From: Spisula solida
Lineage: Eukaryota > Mollusca > Bivalvia > Venerida > Mactridae
Direction of reading: 5' to 3'
DNA: 64,000 nt
NCBI GenBank assembly: GCA_947247005.1
Contig: OX365952.1
Span: 46,976,722 to 47,040,721, forward strand
Below the pieces are notes generated by a model, which saw nothing but the letters and a program-made list of their open reading frames with translations, did no database searches and had not been told where the DNA came from. The translations under genes and the position numbers were made by a program. The first letter of the stretch is position 1, and the number at the start of each line of letters is the position of its first letter. Of this stretch, positions 44,601-53,386 are shown one piece after another.

Positions 44601-47099
44601 TTATGATTTTATAGGAAGGATGTGGAATCTCTAGGTACTACATGGACTAAAGGTGTCTGACCTCTATGTATAATGTTATGATTTGTAGGAAGGATGTGGA
44701 ATCTCTAGGTACTACATGGACTAAAGGTGTCTGACCTCTATATATAATGTTATGATTTATAGGAAGGATGTGGAATCTCTAGGTACTACATGGACTAAAG
44801 GTGTCTGACCTCAATGTATAATGTTATGATGTTGTAGGAAAGATGTGGAATCTCTAGGTACTACATGGACTAAAGGTGTCTGACCTCTATATATAATGTT
44901 ATGATTTATAGGAAGGATGTGGAATCTCTAGGTACTACATGGACTAAAGGTGTCTGACCTCTATATATAATGTTATGATTTATAGGAAGGATGTGGAATC
45001 TCTAGGTACTACATGGACTAAAGGTGTCTGACCTCTATGTATAATGTTATGATTTATAGGAAGGATGTGGAATCTCTAGGTACTACATGGACTAAAGGTG
45101 TCTGACCTCTATGTATAATGTTATGATTTTATAGGAAGGATGTGGAATCTCTAGGTACTACATGGACTAAAGGTGTCTGACCTCTATATATAATGTTATG
45201 ATTTATAGGAAGGATGTGGAATCTCTAGGTACTACATGGACTAAAGGTGTCTGACCTCTATGTATAATGTTATGATTTATAGGAAGGATGTGGAATCTCT
45301 AGGTACTACATGGACTAAAGGTGTCTGACCTCTATGTATAATGTTATGATTTTATAGGAAGGATGTGGAATCTCTAGGTACTACATGGACTAAAGGTGTC
45401 TGACCTCTATGTATAATGTTATGATTTATAGGAAGGATGTGGAATCTCTAGGTACTACATGGACTAAAGGTGTCTGACCTCTATATATAATGTTATGATT
45501 TTATAGGAAGGATGTGGAATCTCTAGGTACTACATGGACTAAAGGTGTTCCTATAGAAGTGGTTGGTATGGCCTACAAACCAGTATTACTACAAGTTGTG
45601 AAGAAACTAGGAGGTACAGCAAGTTTACGTATGGCCAGCAAGAAAATGGTAAGAAAATATTTTTTTCAACAGTGCTTGATCAGTTTAATAATTCAGGGGT
45701 GTCAACAGGGCCAAATATAAAACCAGGAAAATCATATGCTCCGAACTGTTTTTCCCAAACAAGAGGCCTGCAATGACATTGTTTCAATAATCAACTCAGT
45801 TTTTATTGAAAAACATCCTTCAGAGCAGATTGAATTGACCATTACTTTGCTATTTCTTGAGATATATTTTCATCATATCACTTTTATTTTGGTCAGAAAT
45901 CATAGCTCTTTCAGGCTAGATAAATATGGAATTCCGGATTAATCAGGAATATTGACATCCCTGATAATTTCAAAATGAAGCAACCTGAGTACTTGACAGA
46001 TTATCTTATAGCAAAACCAGTACATTTGTACTTAAGTACATTGAAAAAATGATACAAAGTGTAAACTAGCCCAATTTAGATGGAAGATAAAAAGTATTAG
46101 GTTCAGACAGGCGTCTGTACAATCGTCTGTACATTTACGAGGGTAACCCCGATCAATGAGTTCCAAGTCTGCTGTTACACTCAGCACCAAAGCACATTGG
46201 TTTTTGACTCTCTCAGGTACCAATTCATATGCCTGTGTAAAATGGAGCATAATGGGTTATTCTTTCTCAGAGAAATTTGAAAGCAGTGGTGCAGACAAGA
46301 ATCAAACCTGTGACCACTAGATCCCAAAGTATGCACCCTACCTCTAGGCAAACAGCTCCCATATTTGGATAGATTAGGGTTATGACTGTATTATAGATGA
46401 TTGTATATTTCAGGGTCCTGTAGTTACAGATAATGGTAATTTTATCATAGATTGGATGTTTGATAAGCCAGGAAACTGGGCAGATATAAATGTAACACTT
46501 CAAATGATTCCAGGTGAGTTTGTTACAGTACATCACATTATTTGTAATTTTTAATGTTTGCTATATATCTGTGGGTCATTCTTTTGATACATTGGTTGGT
46601 CAGTTTGTCGGTGTACATGCTTGTTAGGGTTTTTGGCCATGTGTGTACATACTCATCCAGTTGTCTGTCCATCAGTCTGTATGGATTGATCAATTTTTCT
46701 GTCCGTGAATCATGTGTTCATTGTGTCCAACTTCAAACTTATACCTAGATTTTAAGTCAACCCCACTTTACAGATGACTGTAGTTCTGTTTGAACACATG
46801 TGTTTGCAGTACAACATTTGTATTTCCCAAATATCATGCACATTTATGGTTTCAGAGTACCCAAGGACTAAATCGGAAAAATGACCGAGTCCTCGAGTAC
46901 CAATTTTAGTACTTGTTGGGGGCACACATGTCCTATGGACACAATTCTAGTAAACCTGCACCGTTCCTTGCACGTTTCAGTAAATCTGAGTTTTATTATT
47001 CCAGGAGTAATTGAGACGGGTTTATTTGTGAATATGGCAAAACGTGCTTACTTTGGACAAGCAGACGGATCAGTTGGTGTTAAAAAACAGAAGAAATGA
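26656..47099 (+). CDS. RPIA: Ribose-5-phosphate isomerase A
   Basis: Interconverts ribose-5-phosphate and ribulose-5-phosphate in the cytosolic non-oxidative pentose phosphate pathway. Eight exons join in frame to 271 residues: 26656-26823, 39335-39395, 40245-40300, 41707-41766, 42485-42618, 45507-45648, 46414-46513 and 47005-47099 (TGA). Family motifs: [12 protein letters not shown] (substrate/phosphate loop), [17 protein letters not shown] with [11 protein letters not shown] (active-site acidic and lysine residues), and [11 protein letters not shown] near the C-terminus. The first ATG gives an extension of about 35 residues before [12 protein letters not shown], which is where the conserved protein starts; the extension could be genuine or the second ATG (26761) could be used. 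Intron 1 is 12.5 kb and contains an LTR retrotransposon. The 3' splice sites of exons 5 and 6 are tandemly duplicated upstream. Converges with PUF60. Confidence 0.93.
27050..27650 (+). repeat. 24-bp minisatellite
   Basis: Roughly two dozen copies of a unit close to atgtgcactagtccaatgta followed by ttag, with insertions such as tactt and atatt at some joints. The unit contains two perfect palindromes, GTGCAC and ACTAGT. In RPIA intron 1. Confidence 0.85.
28625..28920 (+). mobile_element. Possible SINE
   Basis: The start gggttgcactatggttgagtg resembles a Pol III A-box region, and the later segment ggtgctatacactaggcacg / ttaaaccaccaagg resembles a conserved SINE 3' domain. No second copy in the window, so this stays tentative. 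Confidence 0.3.
29286..29930 (+). repeat. 5' LTR
   Basis: Begins TGTAACCCTGGTAAC and ends CACCCTGTTACA. An ATTAAA near the 3' end (tattttattaaatactcttg) could be its polyadenylation signal, and tatatactatgagagc in the first third could serve as a TATA region. Confidence 0.95.
29933..29950 (+). promoter_or_regulatory. Primer-binding site, probably tRNA-Asp
   Basis: TGGCTCCCCGACGAAAGG starts two bases after the 5' LTR. The first 13 bases differ at one position from the complement of the 3' end of animal tRNA-Asp as I recall it, so a tRNA-Asp primer is inferred. Confidence 0.6.
29951..31958 (+). other. Long untranslated leader of the retrotransposon
   Basis: About 2 kb between primer-binding site and the gag ATG, unusually long for a Gypsy element. 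It is A/T-rich and includes a direct duplication of about 31 bp near 31635-31692 (gaatttatagaagttctgta...). No open frame of substance was found. Confidence 0.6.
31959..33128 (+). CDS. gag: Gag protein of Gypsy element
   Basis: 389 residues from the ATG at 31959 ([11 protein letters not shown]...) to TAG 33126-33128; the frame is open further upstream, but only without an ATG. Residues about 130-290 form a capsid-like helical region of the retrotransposon Gag / PNMA type ([56 protein letters not shown]). A short coiled segment follows ([20 protein letters not shown]). The C-terminus has [13 protein letters not shown] instead of a CCHC zinc knuckle, so RNA packaging may rely on an RG-rich tail. 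The last codons overlap the pol frame. Confidence 0.88.
   Translation: MDPLSSASPSVSSSNPKTEMEDVMKYIQDHFNLIHKETPSTTVPTQPPPGIGKPQLSNFLQGIRQGVTSAPSPFTAGPAQPSTPRFSLPVSRPVMTSTPSQQYYGSVAVPAPSTLPRIPCFSGDEPLPKGEVPYTVWRYEIQCLLSHPDFYEALILQVMRGSLRGTARIMIVPLGQLATVNDIMTKLDVMFAEASTPEDLMAEFFNSRQNSSESVTAYACRLESLLQSIIDQGQLPGLARNDLLRHKFWTGLHSDMLRLQTRHKYDSMSDYNMLLREIRKVEKEISVSSLGSSSPGSLISSGTSITPSVKTAKHTPVVADSSLKSLEDKFNTRFSTMEAKLSSLEELLKNFCLGNSGSGTQSQGASGFSGYRGRGRGRSGYQNSNASLN
33113..33128 (+). other. Gag-pol overlap with candidate -1 frameshift site
   Basis: The pol frame (-1 relative to gag) is open from 33113 and gag stops at 33126-33128. The heptamer G TTA AAC occupies 33119-33125, directly before the gag TAG. 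Its last six bases match the strongest -1 slippery pattern (TTTAAAC), but the first is G. Confidence 0.55.
33128..37333 (+). CDS. pol: Pol polyprotein of Gypsy element (PR-RT-RH-IN)
   Basis: 1401 codons with no stop, probably translated as a Gag-Pol fusion because the frame has no ATG near its start. Residue numbers count from 33128. Protease LLDSGS (D50). Reverse transcriptase with [12 protein letters not shown] and catalytic FLDD (D484, D485; 34577-34582). RNase H with [13 protein letters not shown] (D647). Integrase with an HHCC zinc domain (H..GHQGKDKT ... CGRCIRRK), then catalytic D958 (SIDF), D1017 (HSDQG) and E1053 (GQAERWNQ), an exact D-x35-E spacing. After the integrase core comes a GPY/F-like module ([20 protein letters not shown]). 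No chromodomain; the C-terminal ~170 residues are Ser/Pro-rich and low complexity. The domain order PR-RT-RH-IN defines Ty3/Gypsy. All catalytic residues seen are intact. Confidence 0.95.
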   Translation: MTSSVAGGTEGGEVFNAPMCSPEPLVDRLIGSSNEHSVVINDVNFKCLLDSGSMVTTISNSAYLSLNQGIPLKSLDSLGLNLSVADGSSMQYSGYIEVNISVPFLSSFNLDVPMLVIPDNVFNQSCPVIVGTNVLRRCKLFLDQTPDDDDIPSEWQLAFEGLTSQTYPVKVCGKKVISVPPYESVTINGMVRNISTDITSVVTESLDSFEGYTVCPRVVKLHNTSSAKIPVRICNMTAKAISFKPKSDICHVSQAKVIDDISSFVSQEQTPEPPIDDISIDTSNLTPEQTLRFYQVLGNWKGVFCSSTKDIGTTNLAKHHIVLDDSTPFKEPYRRIPPALYEEVRQHIKEMLDAGVIRESESPFSSNVVLVRKSSGALRFCIDWRKLNSRTRKDAYMLPRFDDTIDVLSGSRFFSKIDLQSAYWQIEVEEEDKPYTAFSAGQGLGFYEWNKMGFGLTNAPATFQRMMEKCMGDMHLQECLIFLDDILIFSSTFEEHISRLESVFQRLHDHNLKVKPSKCEFFKSSVNYLGHIVSSEGIATDPSKISAVKDWPAPFNIKTLRQFLGFSGYYRKFVPNYAQIVQPLNDLLQGHGLNQKTKKSKKKAKTPAKWVWTEVQQSAFDLIKAKLTSSPILGYADYSLPFILHTDASGSGLGAVLLQNQDGREKVIAYASRSLRPSERNYPAHKLEFLALKWSVTDKFHDYLYGHDFRVVTDNNPLTYVTTTAKLDATQHRWIAELSNYNFTLEYRSGKLNADADGLSRRHIFQDELKAIFQGAIICAPLVSTISETVAPQMATEERLVSEAMAKINWVNEQSADSTIARVIDLLGSGSLKGGKNTSTESLPVQKFIREANRLFIENGILYRTATLDGQTVKQLVLPMSHRRIAIQGVHEDAGHQGKDKTLWLAKQRFFWPGLEKDITGWVEQCGRCIRRKTPVGKPFAELVPIRTTRPMELVSIDFLKLEPSKGGIENILVIVDHFTRFAQAIPCRNQTAVTTAKALYEGYFRYYGFPEKLHSDQGRNFLSSTIQELCRIASIRKSRTTPYHPMGNGQAERWNQTLLKMLGTLETHQKADWKSYIAPLVQAYNATKNDSTGYAPHFLMFGWHPRLPLDAYLGTDPSEEHSGSHSNYASKLHQRLQYAYRKAAEEAGRSAAKNKLNYDVRVRHSGLQVGDRVLVRKVGLKGTNKLADRWEQEVSTVISMPNPDVPVYKVLQVGKKGPVRTLHRNMLLPFTSSVEEVTPTVGGSSRKRPSSKPSSVAPNPPLSEGSSTSTLSSSSESDDDRSGVYIPPPLRKPQPQPLPILLDSTVQPPSSEDIRPSPTLRSTFLSRSADTQNLSTTPSLTEVPSMRREFSNEVTSVTEATSPPLVSQRPVRRRVAPDRYGEWVTPISATVNTEKFEVFV
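37334..38081 (+). other. 3' untranslated part of the retrotransposon with polypurine tract
   Basis: No env or other frame of note. Ends with the purine-rich ttagagggagggaatg at about 38066-38081, directly before the 3' LTR, the expected place for plus-strand priming. Confidence 0.75.
38082..38726 (+). repeat. 3' LTR
   Basis: 645 bp, same start, end and length as the 5' LTR. I found no difference on reading both through. Followed by a (TA)n stretch. Confidence 0.95.
39474..39738. mobile_element. MITE family M1, copy 4
   Basis: Starts caggggtcatactgaggcat and ends ttccgaaattgtaggactcc tg. The interior includes cacaagtctgtttggggtgc and cacattcctacacctta. Between RPIA exons 2 and 3. Confidence 0.7.
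39900..40207 (+). mobile_element. HINE-like family C, diverged copy
   Basis: Shares tctgcctgtcc, aacttggcatacttgt, acttagttagttattatgga and caagacttccacctgggcat with the copy at 41334-41614, and ends in aagcttgtt. RPIA intron 2. Confidence 0.45.
40315..40530 (+). repeat. Interspersed repeat related to 3610-3790
   Basis: Shares cctttatgcatga.tata, aaggttcttg, tatcaatttccgtgagcaaa and gatactccctgctcgtaaa with the sequence flanking R1 at 3617-3750. Boundaries unclear. Confidence 0.4.
40668..40865. repeat. Repeat family M8, fragment rich in CGCGA motifs
   Basis: Contains tttcgcgatttgttttcgcg, gggaaacttaaaaacgcgaa and attattcgcgaaattata. Flanked by near-identical ataatttaaatccagaa at 40671 and 40863. 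Related to the ends of 49894-50627. Confidence 0.4.
41334..41614 (+). mobile_element. HINE-like family C
   Basis: 5' hairpin formed by ATGCCCCCC and ggggaggcat around tatcgatag; a CCGT/TTCGT microsatellite (about 41370-41402); and a 3' hairpin GCGTT-TATTG-AACGC (41591-41605) before AGTCTTGTT. The same plan as families A and B with different sequence. Flanked on both sides by copies of a host phrase (aataaaccctac.tgtagt; tttgtctgtaagttt). In RPIA intron 3. Confidence 0.65.
42451..42490 (+). repeat. Tandem duplication of the RPIA exon 5 acceptor
   Basis: Two adjacent 20-bp units, 42451-42470 and 42471-42490, each reading (a/g)tatatattttcagttggat. Each contains a TTTTCAG acceptor and the first exon bases. 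The second acceptor (exon from 42485) gives the conserved AIDGADEVD frame. The first (exon from 42465) would reach TAG after nine codons. Confidence 0.9.
43838..43935 (+). mobile_element. Possible tRNA-like SINE fragment
   Basis: tggtcaaatggttagtaggg resembles an A box, and ctggtaggggttgaattc a worn B box, spaced about 75 nt apart. Single copy in the window. RPIA intron 5. Confidence 0.25.
44222..45506 (+). repeat. 17-copy tandem array of the RPIA exon 6 splice acceptor
   Basis: 74/75-bp units. Each consists of about 32 nt of intron end (taatgttatgattttatag) plus 42 nt copied from exon 6 (gaaggatgtggaatctctag... to ggtgt), then ctgacctctat. Exon-like starts are at 44241, 44316, 44390, 44465, 44540, 44615, 44689, 44763, 44838, 44912, 44986, 45060, 45135, 45209, 45283, 45358 and 45432; the genuine exon starts at 45507. 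All copies keep a TAG acceptor and the exon frame, and all run into TGA right after Lys-Gly-Val. Copies differ by single bases or a 1-bp T-run change. Confidence 0.97.
45694..45963 (-). mobile_element. MITE family M2, copy 3 (reversed)
   Basis: Ends caggggtgtcaacagggcc and ggaatattgacatccctg. The interior is the reverse complement of the copies at 5975 and 6637 (gaccattactttgctatttc, ttgagatatattttcatc). RPIA intron 6. Confidence 0.7.
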
Positions 47100-49201
47100 G
47101 ACCATTATAAATTTGCAGCCATTTGTGATTTCTGTTGGACTGTATATGTATTCAGATTACTCAGCATTAAATCAGTGTTCTGTTGGCAACTTGTTCAAAT
47201 GATACGGAATAAGTAGATATTTATCATCAAATTATGCTTGTAAATCTTTTGCAAATTTTGAATTTCAGATGGTTGGCATGTGGAAATATTAGCAATTTTA
47301 TTACTTCTTTGAGCTTTTTTTCTTAGCCATTATTTACGCTAGCAGAAATATTGAATATTGTAAATTAGCGAAATTTAATGTCTCTTTACTTAAAAACGTA
47401 TGTACAAGTATTGGTCTACATTTTTTGTTGCTCTAAGAATATTGCTATATTTTACACATATTGTTAAAAAGAACCAAACAGAACATAGCTTTATTTATCC
47501 CACATAACTTTATTTATCCCAGGTACATAGAACAACATGTGTACATTATAAATACATTATATAGATACTTACATTCTATATTTTCCTGTGTTATAGCTTT
47601 AAGTATATGCATGTAACAATTAATTCCATGGTCGGTATAATAGTTACTATTTACAATTCTATGATTTCTAAATGAAAGTTAATTTACATTTATAAATGAT
47701 ATTGTTACATCAGTGGCAGAGATGTTGGTATGGAGTTATTATGTACAGGGCAATCCAATGATGAGTAAATGTCTGTATAATTCTACAATACTAAATATAC
47801 GTAGTCAACATACATCAAATTAAACATCTACACTCATAATTATTAATACAAGGCCTACCCATTTTGAGATAGGAAAGTCATAGGTAAAGGTCACCTCTAT
47901 TTCAAAACAGTCCAACCCGTGTTAGATGCTACCTGAGTTGAGCAGCCATATTTAATGTGTCTCTTGAATGAGAATAAGAAAAAAGCCAAATTAAAAACCA
48001 TGTTTTTAAAACCTGAGTAAAACAATTGTAAACAAGAAAGCTATTAAATGTATATGAATTGCCCTTGAGTGGCTTAATTTGGCATTCTGTGCTTAGTCGG
48101 GCTGAAACCAGTGTGTACCTCAGACTGCTCAGGACAGGTTTAACTGTACATGCTCTCATGATAATGAGAACTGCAGGAAAAGTTGGTATATTCTACGAAG
48201 GTAGATTAATTAAATATGCACGATTTATCAGGGATGTCTTTTGTACAAAACTGCCCATATCTGTTAAGTTATTTGTAGTTGAACAAACCGATTCATATTT
48301 GTAAACATCACATTATCTTTGGCTCACTATAACTCATAACAAAATCAAGTTTGTTTGTGCTTTCGTCTGTGTATATGCTTTCTACCTCTGTATTATAATG
48401 AATGCGATTGGTTGTTGTTTTTGTGAACTTTGAACATCATTCTGGTTATTTTTCATACCGTGATGAATTGATTAAATGATCAACATTGTTACAACCTGTT
48501 TGTGTTCCATTTCTATCCTGTTGATTCTAGTGGCTGATACAAAAAGTGAGTGCTGGTACCATACTAGATATTTTTTGTATGTTTGAACTTATATTTCTGC
48601 AAGGAACCAGTATCGGTGCCGTACATCTTCCAAAACAGTACCACCTTATATAACTGGAGCTCGTAGACTGAGGCGCTTAACTGAGCACTTTTTGGAAGTG
48701 CTCTACTACGTCTAAGCAACGACAAGCTACCGTTAGATACCATACCGTTTCTCAGCACTTTGCTAGGCGAACGCTTATGCAATGGACAGCTTTGCTGCAC
48801 AACGGTCTGCTAGCCGTAAGCACTCGCCAGCAGCATACAATTAGTCATAAGTTTCCTAGCATTGCGCTATCCAGCACCCAATAGCAGTTTGGTTAGGCAA
48901 CGGGCTCCTGATATGTATGTAGATTTTTTTGACATGTCAAAAGATACAAAAATTCCCGGTACGGTATAAAATTATGCACACACTTTAGGATAGTCTTTCC
49001 CAGACAGACAAGGATTACAGATCTATAGTGTGCAGCTATCGTGTTACTATGTAAATTCTGTCAGGGCAAGAAAACTCAATTCACATTGGTAATACATTTG
49101 TACTTGCTTATAGAAGTAAAGTAGCTGTAGATTTTTTGTAACCCAGTGATCCATGTTCGATTCCGGTTGCGACAGGTCATACCCTTTAATGAATATTGAC
49201 A
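47100..49201. other. RPIA 3' flank, no further gene seen
   Basis: The RPIA 3' UTR must begin here. ATTAAA at about 47167 is a possible polyadenylation signal, but nothing decides it. The rest is A/T-rich, with no exon that could be supported. Confidence 0.4.
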
Positions 49202-49738
49202 TTAAAGGTGCTGCCTCACAGATCGGGCTAAAATTTTTGTATGACGTAATTTTCCTACCTAACCAAGTATTTATATAATATAATAGAAAGTCACTGGTGG
49301 TTGCTTTATGAAAGATTTATGGCCTATAAGCAATTTAAATCACTCTTGATATTTGGCACTCAGTATTTTTCTGTTTGAAAATATAGCAGAGTTTCATCCA
49401 AAATGTTCTGTGAAATATGTAATTCACACATTATCAAACTGTGACTTCAACAAACTAAAGCCGAAACAACTGTGAGGTATTCGGTTCGTTTCGCAATTCG
49501 TTTTCATCAAATGGAAACAATCAGTCAATTTAAGTGATAGTAGTGCTAATTCTATACCCTATAGAATTTTGGGTGTAAAAATGCTAAATTACTACAAAAT
49601 GCCAATGTTTCGCAAGTTATGTTTTATGTCAATGTAGTTGTTTATGGCATATATAGGAAACTATACCAGAATAACATGAATATTTGACAATTTAATTTTA
49701 TTTTTGCAATACATTAATATGTGAGGCAGTCCCTTTAA
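49202..49738. mobile_element. MITE family M5, copy 2
   Basis: 537 bp, ends TTAAAGGTGCTGCCTCACAG and GTGAGGCAGTCCCTTTAA, aligned along its whole length with 21391-21937. The flanks extend the inverted symmetry by several bases (atattgac / gtcaatat). Confidence 0.8.
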
Positions 49739-49893
49739 TGTCAATATTCCTTATCATGTTGAGAAGTTGCTAGTTCCTTGTGAAGGGAAAGTTAGTGCTT
49801 TAAATGATACTTCCAGGTATAGATAGGGGCAGAACGTGCCAGTAAATCGTCGGAATCTTTACCTGCAGTATATTCCTGGATATTTCAAGTGCA

Positions 49894-50627
49894 TACTGTA
49901 AAAGCATTTTTTTGCGAATTTCTAATTTGTAAGTAGTTTGCGAGGGTTAATGTTTGCGAATTTCAAATTTCAGAAAAATAAAATTCTACTTTCTCGGCAA
50001 TGTCCCTGGTGCATTATTTAGTTGCCACAGCGTGATAATCACTCTGATAATTACGACTACTGTTTGTATAATATAATGGTCATCTATCCAAGCGATATAA
50101 TTCTTAATTGGTCTATTGGTTTAACTAGTCTTGTTGGTATTTACTAGTACTCAATTAAGCCAAACCAGACCGTACCATTGTGTAATGAGAAAACTGTGAA
50201 AGTATATAGTATTCAGTCCATTGTTTCCGAGCTTATCGGAACAAGCAATAGCCGTGGGTGTTAAGCAGTGTACCTGTAGACAGTTTTTATACTAGTACAC
50301 CATTATTGAACTATTCAATTGAACTACTAAATGAATTAGATTTTTGACAGAAATTTTTATGTTCACATTTTCTGTTGTATATTTAAGGTTTGGTGAATAT
50401 CAAACAAACGAAGTTAATTTATCAGGCAAGTCGCGTAGTCGTCAGTATTTTATCAATTCCGAGTGGATTGTAATGGCGTCGCTTAGCCGTAATCAATATT
50501 GAAGTTCAACATATTTGAAGCTATTTTGAAGGTAATAATTTCACGAGCATCCATTTTTCGCGAATTTACCATACTCGCAAATATAGCAAAAATTAAACCC
50601 TCGCAAAATATTCTGCTTTTACAGTAA
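49894..50627. mobile_element. Possible TIR element, family M8
   Basis: Left end actgtaaaagcatttttttg followed by cgaatttc. The right end is the inverse (tcgcaaaatattctgctttt acagt). The interior is unrelated to the ends. If real it is a ~730-bp element; alternatively it is two separate short repeats in opposite orientation. Confidence 0.4.
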
Positions 50628-50769
50628 TTATATTTTTTTAGCCTGACGTAAAAACTTAGTAAAATGCTGTTACTTCGGTAACTGTTATATGAAAGATTAA
50701 TTTGCAAAGTTATAGAAACCACACCCTGTAGATACTTAATTAATAAATAGGAAAACAACAAGGAATAAT

Positions 50770-53386
50770 TTCAGTATTCATTCATTTTATTACAATCAAC
50801 AACAAATATAAACAATACCAGATCATGAAATTGTAATTATTGTTTAATTATAATAAACCCCAAAATTACCAAACTGTGAGATGAACACGATCAAGGTCAT
50901 TCCCTGAATAAAGATCAAGGTCATATAATAGTTTGTTGACCTTAAGATTTCACATTTAGCAATAGATGTTATCAATTGATTGCTGGTAATTGTCATCTAA
51001 TTTGTTTTAAAAAGAAATGGGGAAGGATTAACCACATGTTTTTAAGCATCTCTGGATTCAATATGGACTAATAGCTAACTCTTGACAGTTTAGAAACAAA
51101 TAGGATGAAAACGGGGATGATGAAGAGAATGAAATCAGCTGATGATGTATATTAGACTGAATGATGTGAAAAAATATTTACACTTACATGAAAAATGAAA
51201 ACTTCTTAAAAGATTGTTTGACAAATATGAACAATTTGATGAAGATAAAACAATGATTTTAAAAAACACTGACATCAGGGGATCATGTCTCTGGTCCTAA
51301 ACGTGGTGGAAACAAAACTGTTCTTTGTGTAGTGTGGGGGTCAACAAAGTTAGACATGTACGTGGGTGACACATGGGTAAAAGTTAGAAAGTTTCAAATC
51401 CTAAAAGTATTGTCAATTTACATAGGATATAAATTAGAAATGACATATAGGTGTACGTGTGTTTATACATGTATATATCAATTTATTGCATTAAAGTTAT
51501 AAGTCACATTTTTGAACCAGCAATATCTTATACAATCAATCAATTTACATGTACAGTGTGGCAACATTGAACTGGTACTCATTAATTAAGCTGTTTAAGA
51601 AGTCAAAACATGAATACATACAATAACGAAAACACACCGAGAATAACCAATCCCGGCTTAATGATGCCACACAATACAGTTCACACAGCACAGTACTTAA
51701 CATACGATGAGTTAAATTTAATATAGTCATGTTTAATATTTATGATATGAATTAACAAACATATGATTAATCCTGTCAAAGGTTAAAAGCAAGCTAAACA
51801 ATTTATACCAAAATGTCATTCATACATTCATTGTTTAGCAACATTGAACACGCCCCGATATCCCTAAGCATCTCTGACAAGTAGAAATCTCATCTCAAAT
51901 TTTGCTCTAATCAGAGTCAGAATTTGAGATAAATTTCAAGTTTGATCTTTCTAAATTTTACTGTAATACACTGAGAATAGTGTCTTCTGTTTTGTGATGC
52001 AAATTTTGAATCCAATCTCCCAAGGAAATTATCTTAAAGACAATATTTGAGATGAGATTTAGCTCAGATTGAGATGAAACCAGACAAGGCTATACATGGA
52101 ATTTCATGAGTCCAGATCAATGTTATGATGAGTTAAAATCAGTGATGTCTACATAATACTAGCATACTGCTTGAAACTTCCATTTAGTGTAGACAGTACA
52201 AATATATAATACAGTCGGGTCACGACATAACATCGTCCTGACAATATGTTATGGAGACAAAGGTTTTAAAATGCTGTTTGTATCAATTAAGTATACTGAC
52301 ATACTCATTACAAACAGCATTTTTTTGGGAACAAACAGGGTCTTTGTATCGAGACCTGACTATATATAAGAAAATGGTATTTAAGAAAAACCAGTATATT
52401 GCCCTGCAATTACACTTTGACACATAACACTAGGACCAAGAAGTGGATGCTTCTTCAACGTTTCAGAAGCAACATGTTCCCAGTTTTAGAGGGGCCAATC
52501 TGGCAGGGAAATGACCATGCACATAGGAATACCACAGTCGATGGAAAACAACAGGAAAGTAGAAAAATAACTCACTACAACATATACCTTCAACACTTCA
52601 AGTGAGCATTATATTCCTATCATGTCAGCAAAAACAAAATTTGAAAATAGGATGTTGTAAATCAAAAGCATAAGTACCAAGAAATAATAGGTGCATGTCA
52701 TAATGGAGCTGTAAAGTGAGCTGTTTTATACGTAATTACTGCGCTTACTTCTTGTTTATATGTATTGAAGCATTTTTCCAGGACAAGGGTTCCACTGGCG
52801 GCTGAATTTCGAGGGTCATTTTTCATTAATCCTGTACAGAAATTTACCATTTTATATCAAAAATACCGTCCATTAAAAGAATAAATTACCCTTCAAGCAA
52901 AATCCTGAGAGTCAAAATGTCGCTTTGGAAGTTTTCAGAATTTTCAGGGGCCAAAGGGCCATTTCAAGGGTCAAATGGAACCCCCGCAGGAGTGAAGAAT
53001 TATACAAACCCTTTAACATAGTACAATAGTAAGTAAATGATTCATATAGTAAGTAAATGATTCCCAATGTCAACTTATTTCATTAAGATATCAGCAGAGA
53101 GAATTTGGAAAATATACAGTGTTCAAAACAAATGATCTTTTGTTTTATCTATAAGCAAGCATGTCTATTCAATGCATCATTTGCAAAATCTATATGCCCA
53201 GCTCAACCTTTGGTGGGGGCATAAAACATGTCTCAAACTGTATGAATCCTGTAGTCGATTTCTTCAACAAACTCAAAAGTTGATCAGAAGTTTGCTAACA
53301 CTAACACTAGTTGACTCGCCATATACAGGGTAGATGGCTGAATGTTTCCAAGGTAACTGATTGTGATTTTAATATTTCCATGGATT
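50770..53386 (-). other. PUF60 3' UTR and intergenic sequence
   Basis: Downstream of the PUF60 stop codon on the minus strand. A minus-strand AATAAA (50786-50791 on the plus strand as tttatt) is a plausible transcript end, but nothing here proves it. Includes the M3 copy at 51851-52080. No coding exon seen. Confidence 0.35.
51851..52080. mobile_element. MITE family M3, copy 3
   Basis: Left end cgccccgatatccctaagca; right part tgagatttagctcagattga gatg. Matches 3367-3611 closely inside (gtagaaatctcatctcaa, gtgtcttctgttttgtgatg). Probably in the PUF60 3' UTR or just beyond it. Confidence 0.65.

Noticed and set aside
44222..45506. Tandemly duplicated coding exons (mutually exclusive exon cluster)
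   Set aside because: Only the first 42 nt of the exon are copied and each copy runs into TGA. A cryptic donor (ctctag|gtacta) inside each unit would give a 20-nt microexon that shifts the frame, so no functional alternative exon is apparent.
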